Shown here piece by piece: positions 60,324 to 64,000 of a DNA stretch of 64,000 nucleotides. Under the pieces are notes generated by a model, which worked only from the letters and a program-made list of their open reading frames with translations, made no database searches and had not been told where the DNA came from. This stretch comes from Guyparkeria sp. SCN-R1 (lineage in GTDB: Bacteria; Pseudomonadota; Gammaproteobacteria; Halothiobacillales; Halothiobacillaceae), in assembly GCF_003932495.1 (NCBI RefSeq), contig NZ_QZMT01000003.1:1-64000 (forward strand), read 5' to 3'. The stretch's first letter is position 1. Every line of letters begins with the position of its first letter. The translations under genes and the position numbers were made by a program.

Positions 60324-61517
60324 TTACGCCTCGGGCGGCTGGATCACGGCGCGCAGGCGATCCAGCCGGGACTCGAGCGCGGTACGATCCGGCGCGGTGA
60401 CCGTGACATGACCGAGCTTGCGCCCCGGACGGGGCGTCTTGCCGTAGTCGTGCCACTGGGTGCCCGGCACGGCCAGCACCACTGCCGGGTCGGGCAAGCT
60501 GCCGACCAGGTTGAGCATGGCGACCTCGCCAATCGGGTCGGTCTCGCCCAGCGGCCAGCCGATCACCGCGCGGATGTGGTTCTCGAACTGCGAGGTGCGC
60601 GCCCCGCCCAGGCTCCAGTGACCGCTGTTGTGCACGCGCGGTGCCATTTCGTTGATCACCAGCCGACCATCCACGACAAAGAACTCGATCGCCAGCACAC
60701 CGACGTAATCGAGCTTTTCCATCACCAGCCGAGCCGCGCGTTCGGCATCCGCCTGCAGCGGGTCGCTGGTGTGGGCGGTGGTCTGCCAGAGGATGCCGTG
60801 GCGATGTTCGTTGGTCACCAACGGGTAGACCCGCGCCTCGCCGTTGCGGCCGCGCACGGCGACGATCGATACCTCGCGCTCGAAGTGCTGCATCTTCTCC
60901 AGCACCGCCGAGGCACCCGCCAGCGCCTCCCAGGCGGAGGCCGCCTCGCCGGGGTTGCCCGGCCCGCCCTCATGGGCGGCATGGGCGGGATCGGCCAGGC
61001 GCACCTGCCCCTTGCCGTCGTAACCGAAGCGTCGCGTCTTGAGGATCGAGGCACCACCGAGGTGCGCCACGCCCTGGACGATGTCACGGACCGAGTCGAC
61101 TTGCACCCATGGCGCGACCGACAACCCCAGCCCCTCGAAGAACTGCTTTTCCTCGACGCGATCCTGCGCCACGGCCAGCGCCTGCGGATTGGGCATCAGG
61201 CAATTGCGCGCGGCGACCAACTCGGCGGAAGCCTGCGGCACGTTCTCGAACTCGAGCGTGACCAGATCACACTCGACGGCCAAGCGCTCGAGGGCCTCGG
61301 CGTCATCGAACTCGGCGCGCAGGTGGCGGCCGACCGAGGCGGCCGGCGGCTCCATGGCCGGATCGAGGAAGGTAAAGCGATGCCCCATCGCCACCCCGGC
61401 AAGGCCCAGCATTTGGCCGAGCTGGCCACCACCGATCACGCCGATGTGCAGCCCGGCCGGCTCGCCGGTGCGCCCCTCGACACGCGGCACCTCGCACTGA
61501 TCCTGAACGCCGCCCAT
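60324..61517 (-). CDS. purK: N5-carboxyaminoimidazole ribonucleotide synthase
   Basis: ATP-grasp enzyme of purine synthesis, 397 residues: converts AIR, bicarbonate and ATP to N5-CAIR. IGVIGGGQLGQMLGLAG near the N-terminus, FEFVNVP-type segment as TLEFENVPQAS, KTRRFGYDGKGQ and EFFVVDGRLVINEMAPRVHNSGHWS are the PurK signatures. ATG 61517 gives a short N-terminal extension before the Rossmann strand; the longer frame up to 61817 lies inside purE. Four bases after purE on the same strand. Confidence 0.95.
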   Translation of the reverse strand: MGGVQDQCEVPRVEGRTGEPAGLHIGVIGGGQLGQMLGLAGVAMGHRFTFLDPAMEPPAASVGRHLRAEFDDAEALERLAVECDLVTLEFENVPQASAELVAARNCLMPNPQALAVAQDRVEEKQFFEGLGLSVAPWVQVDSVRDIVQGVAHLGGASILKTRRFGYDGKGQVRLADPAHAAHEGGPGNPGEAASAWEALAGASAVLEKMQHFEREVSIVAVRGRNGEARVYPLVTNEHRHGILWQTTAHTSDPLQADAERAARLVMEKLDYVGVLAIEFFVVDGRLVINEMAPRVHNSGHWSLGGARTSQFENHIRAVIGWPLGETDPIGEVAMLNLVGSLPDPAVVLAVPGTQWHDYGKTPRPGRKLGHVTVTAPDRTALESRLDRLRAVIQPPEA

Positions 61518-61521
61518 CGGC

Positions 61522-62019
61522 TCAGCCCTCGCCCGGCTCGGGCTTGTCGAGCACCATTTGCGTCTGGCGCTCGCGCCAGGCATCGAGTCGCTCGGCCAGC
61601 GCCTCGTCGTGGGTCGCCAAGGTAGCGGCGGCCAGCAACGCGGCGTTGATGGCGCCGGAACGGCCGATCGCCAGCGTGCCCACCGGCACGCCGGCCGGCA
61701 TCTGCACGATCGACAGCAGCGAGTCCATCCCCGAGAGGGCCTTGGACTGCACCGGCACGCCGAATACCGGCAGCCGCGTCTTGGACGCGACCATGCCCGG
61801 CAGGTGGGCCGCGCCACCGGCCCCGGCGATGATCACCTTAAGCCCCCGGCCGACGGCCGTATCGGCGTAGTCGAACAGCTTGTCGGGGGTGCGGTGCGCG
61901 GAGACCACCTCCTTCTCGAAGGGGATGCCCAGCGCCTCGAGCGTTTCGCAGGCATGGCTCATGGTCTCCCAGTCCGACAGCGAGCCCATGATCACGCCAA
62001 CCAGCGGTTGCGCACTCAT
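61522..62019 (-). CDS. purE: N5-carboxyaminoimidazole ribonucleotide mutase
   Basis: 165-residue class I PurE that moves the carboxyl group of N5-CAIR to give [34 protein letters not shown] and [17 protein letters not shown] are diagnostic. The start shares bases with the SirB2 stop (overlap 62016-62019); order is sirB2-like, purE, purK. Confidence 0.96.
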   Translation of the reverse strand: MSAQPLVGVIMGSLSDWETMSHACETLEALGIPFEKEVVSAHRTPDKLFDYADTAVGRGLKVIIAGAGGAAHLPGMVASKTRLPVFGVPVQSKALSGMDSLLSIVQMPAGVPVGTLAIGRSGAINAALLAAATLATHDEALAERLDAWRERQTQMVLDKPEPGEG

Positions 62020-62432
62020 ACGCCCGTCACCATGGCCGGCAGAACGTCCTGCAATTGCGGGTGCGTGTTCGCCACGCCCACGGCGGCGACGTACAGGAAG
62101 ACCAGGATGGCCAGCACCCAGGCGCTGGCGCGCAGACCGCGGGTCTTGCCGAAGCGCATCGCCACCAGGCCCAGGCCGATGTAGACGATCAGCCCGACGA
62201 TCTTGACGGTCAGGAAGTCGGGGTGGACGCCATTACCCCAGAACAGCAGCCAGGCGGCGACCAGGGCGCTGACCAGCAGCACGGTGTCGACCACGTGCGG
62301 GGTGATCTTCACCCATTTCCTGCTCAACATCGGCGAGCCGGAGAACATCCAGATGCCGCGCACGACGAAGCCGATCAGCGAGAGCACGGCCGCCAGGCCG
62401 TGCAGGTGAATCCAGAGGGAGGCGTTGGCCAT
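62016..62432 (-). CDS. SirB2 family membrane protein
   Basis: 138 residues, four hydrophobic segments (about 8-27, 40-63, 72-96, 108-128). [35 protein letters not shown] and [17 protein letters not shown] are typical of SirB2/YchQ. Function not established. ATG 62432 has GGAAG upstream; longer frames to 62666 cross the divergent promoter. Coupled to purE by a 4-base overlap. Confidence 0.85.
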   Translation of the reverse strand: MANASLWIHLHGLAAVLSLIGFVVRGIWMFSGSPMLSRKWVKITPHVVDTVLLVSALVAAWLLFWGNGVHPDFLTVKIVGLIVYIGLGLVAMRFGKTRGLRASAWVLAILVFLYVAAVGVANTHPQLQDVLPAMVTGV

Positions 62433-62572
62433 GGGGTATCTTCCCGATTGATGTGTCCGTGTGACCGCGGGGGAAATTTCCCCGGATGCGGAAAAGGCCA
62501 AAGCATAAATCATCGGCGCCCACCCCCCAAGGTCGCTACACTGGCCTGCCTCGAACGCCTTGAGGTGACGCC

Positions 62573-63241
62573 ATGCAGCTACCCAACCACCTGGTCTCCC
62601 TGCCGATTGGCGGGATCGGCTGGCTGATCGCGCTGACGAGTCTCGCCTGGGCGGTGCGCATTGCACCCTGGCCGGCCCTGCGCGCCGAGCCGATGCGGAT
62701 TCACCTGGTCCTCCTGGCCGTCGTCTTTCTGACCGGCATGTGGACGCTCTCGGCCACGCTGATGCCGGGACTGACCCTGCATTTTCTCGGCGTAGCGACG
62801 GTCACGCTGGTCATCGGGCTGGAACTGACCCTGATTGCCGGCCTGATCGCGGCCATTCTCTCGGCATTGCTATTCGGCCATGGCCTGGCCATCACCGGCT
62901 GGACGTTTCTGCTGAGCGCCGCCCTGCCCGCCGCGATCACCTACGGCATCACGCGCGCCTCGCAACGCTTTCTGCCGCCGAACTTCTTCATTTACCTGTT
63001 CATCGGCGTGTTCCTCTCCGCGGTACTGGGCGTGCTGGCCCACGGTGGCGGCACCGCGTTGCTGGTGATGGCGCTGGGGTTGTACGACGGCGACATCGTC
63101 TGGAACAACTACTTGCGGATCCTGCCGCTGCTGGCGTTCTCGGAAGGGGTGATCAACGGCATGCTGATGACGGCCCTGGCACTGGTCAGCCCGCAGTTGG
63201 TGATCTCCTTCGACGACCACCATTACATCGACGGCCGGTGA
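62573..63241 (+). CDS. CbiM-like energy-coupling factor permease family membrane protein
   Basis: 222 residues with about six or seven transmembrane segments. The segment LHFLGVATVTLVIG and the C-terminal LLAFSEGVINGMLMTALALVSPQ are like the CbiM/NikM substrate-binding component of cobalt or nickel ECF transporters; the family usually starts Met-His-(hydrophobic), which this protein does not. No ATPase (CbiO) or CbiQ gene is adjacent. Substrate unknown. ATG 62573 has GAGGTG upstream. Divergent from SirB2. Confidence 0.65.
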   Translation: MQLPNHLVSLPIGGIGWLIALTSLAWAVRIAPWPALRAEPMRIHLVLLAVVFLTGMWTLSATLMPGLTLHFLGVATVTLVIGLELTLIAGLIAAILSALLFGHGLAITGWTFLLSAALPAAITYGITRASQRFLPPNFFIYLFIGVFLSAVLGVLAHGGGTALLVMALGLYDGDIVWNNYLRILPLLAFSEGVINGMLMTALALVSPQLVISFDDHHYIDGR

Positions 63242-63355
63242 ACCGAACGATCCGGGTGGCCCAGGCCGGCGGTGCTGACGGATTGCGTCCTGATGTCTCG
63301 CATTTGCAAGATGCAACTCCCGCCGCTGTCATCAGTCGAACCGGACTGGGGTAAG

Positions 63356-63375
63356 CGTTTGTTTATGAACAGACG
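63356..63375. promoter_or_regulatory. Imperfect 20-bp dyad upstream of the cytochrome c gene
   Basis: CGTTTGTTTATGAACAGACG: the arms CGT.TGTT and AACA.ACG are inverted copies. About 100 bases before the cytochrome start. It could be a regulator site; it does not match the FNR consensus TTGAT-N4-ATCAA well enough to assign. Confidence 0.3.
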
Positions 63376-63475
63376 CCGACCCGCGCGCGGGTGGCATGGA
63401 ACCTGCTTTACCAAGCCCTAGCCGAGCAGGAGTGAGCTCGGGTAACTAAATGACACGAGATATCAGGAGTTCCTC

Positions 63476-63814
63476 ATGAAAAAACTGACCGCGATCGCAT
63501 TCGCCTCCGGTCTGGCCGTTGCCTCCGGGCAGGCCATGGCCGCCGACGTGGACGCTGGCAAGAAGCTCTACGAGCAAAGCTGCGCCTCCTGCCACGGCCA
63601 GAAGGCCCAGGGCCAGGGCATGTTCCCGGCGCTGGCCGGCAAGGGCGCTGACCACATCGTCACCGCGCTGGGCCACTACAAGGACGGCAACCAGGACGCC
63701 CTCAAGGAAATGGGTGATCTGGGCGGCTCGAACTTCGCCATCATGGCCCCGAACGCTGCCGGCCTGTCCGACGGCGACATGGAGAACCTGGGCGCCTACA
63801 TCGAGAGCCTCTAA
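63476..63814 (+). CDS. Small periplasmic class I cytochrome c
   Basis: 112 residues: signal peptide ending AMA-AD (residue 22), heme site CASCH (about 36-40), and a C-terminal Met ligand in FAIMAPNAAGLSDGDM. The size and pattern suit a cytochrome c553/c5-like electron shuttle between the bc1 complex or sulfur enzymes and terminal oxidase. AGGAG lies six bases upstream of ATG 63476. Followed by a strong terminator, so it is monocistronic. Confidence 0.88.
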   Translation: MKKLTAIAFASGLAVASGQAMAADVDAGKKLYEQSCASCHGQKAQGQGMFPALAGKGADHIVTALGHYKDGNQDALKEMGDLGGSNFAIMAPNAAGLSDGDMENLGAYIESL

Positions 63815-63856
63815 GCTCCCGCGCCCGACACCCGGGGACACCCCGGGGCAAACGAA

Positions 63857-63885
63857 AACCCGGACCGCATGGTCCGGGTTTTTTT
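63857..63885 (+). terminator. Intrinsic terminator after the cytochrome c gene
   Basis: AACCCGGACC (63857-63866), GCAT loop, GGTCCGGGTT (63871-63880), then five more T. A perfect 10-bp stem with a long T-run, 43 bases after the stop codon. From here to the window end (63886-64000) I see no gene. Confidence 0.92.
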
Positions 63886-64000
63886 GTGGTCGACGCCGGC
63901 GACAAAAGGCCGGATGCAAGATCGGGCTCGGTCGCCTGACCACGCCCACGACGCTTCGCGGCGTAGGCGACCGGGTGGTTTCAGCGCCCGCTGCGCAGGC

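Overview
This is a G+C-rich (about two thirds by eye) bacterial chromosome segment, almost entirely housekeeping. The gene families point to a gammaproteobacterium. Gene order around tyrS, an M23 endopeptidase, anmK, erpA and argC resembles the Pseudomonas arrangement as I remember it, but sdhE, the split dap genes and the c-type cytochromes suggest a respiratory, non-enteric lineage. A halophilic sulfur-oxidiser such as Halothiobacillaceae would fit; that is a low-confidence guess.

Layout. 0-7.4 kb: three leftward rRNA-type promoters running off the left edge, then tyrS, the divergent mepM-anmK pair, citrate synthase, erpA, a short element with terminal inverted repeats, and argC. 7.6-14.6 kb: a ClC chloride protein, a TlpA-like lipoprotein, map, glnD and rluA. 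14.6-18.1 kb: a complete translationally coupled sdhCDAB-sdhE operon. 18.2-21.7 kb: a VOC protein, then dapC and dapD separated by about 1 kb of strongly structured repeats. 21.8-28.9 kb: a methyltransferase, phoBR behind a PHO box, nadC, a small cytochrome c, an ArsC-like protein with dapE, and proB. 28.9-33.3 kb: obgE-rpmA-rplU, a KamA-family radical SAM enzyme and a CPBP protease. 33.3-41.3 kb: a PQQ-type dehydrogenase and a Cu/Ag efflux operon whose periplasmic adaptor carries three near-identical metal-binding repeats. 41.3-49.4 kb: a GltB-domain protein, a DUF302/AhpD/TetR redox cluster, rmuC, ribF and murJ. 49.5-51.1 kb: an A+T-rich two-gene insert (nucleotidyltransferase-like plus DUF262), the clearest foreign DNA and the best candidate for an undescribed defence module. 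51.2-64 kb: tesA with a YbbA/YbbP-type ABC exporter, NYN and ParA-like genes, ntrBC with a readable sigma-54 promoter and NtrC site, purEK, SirB2, a CbiM-like membrane protein and a periplasmic cytochrome c.

How it works together. Nitrogen control is represented twice (GlnD and NtrB/NtrC) and phosphate control once (PhoB/PhoR); both two-component operons carry autoregulatory sites visible in the DNA. Lysine/peptidoglycan metabolism is spread over dapC, dapD, dapE, mepM, anmK and murJ. No tRNA, rRNA, CRISPR array, intact transposase or prophage gene was found inside the window. Start codons are my choices from ribosome-binding sites and family N-termini; several differ from the longest possible reading frame.
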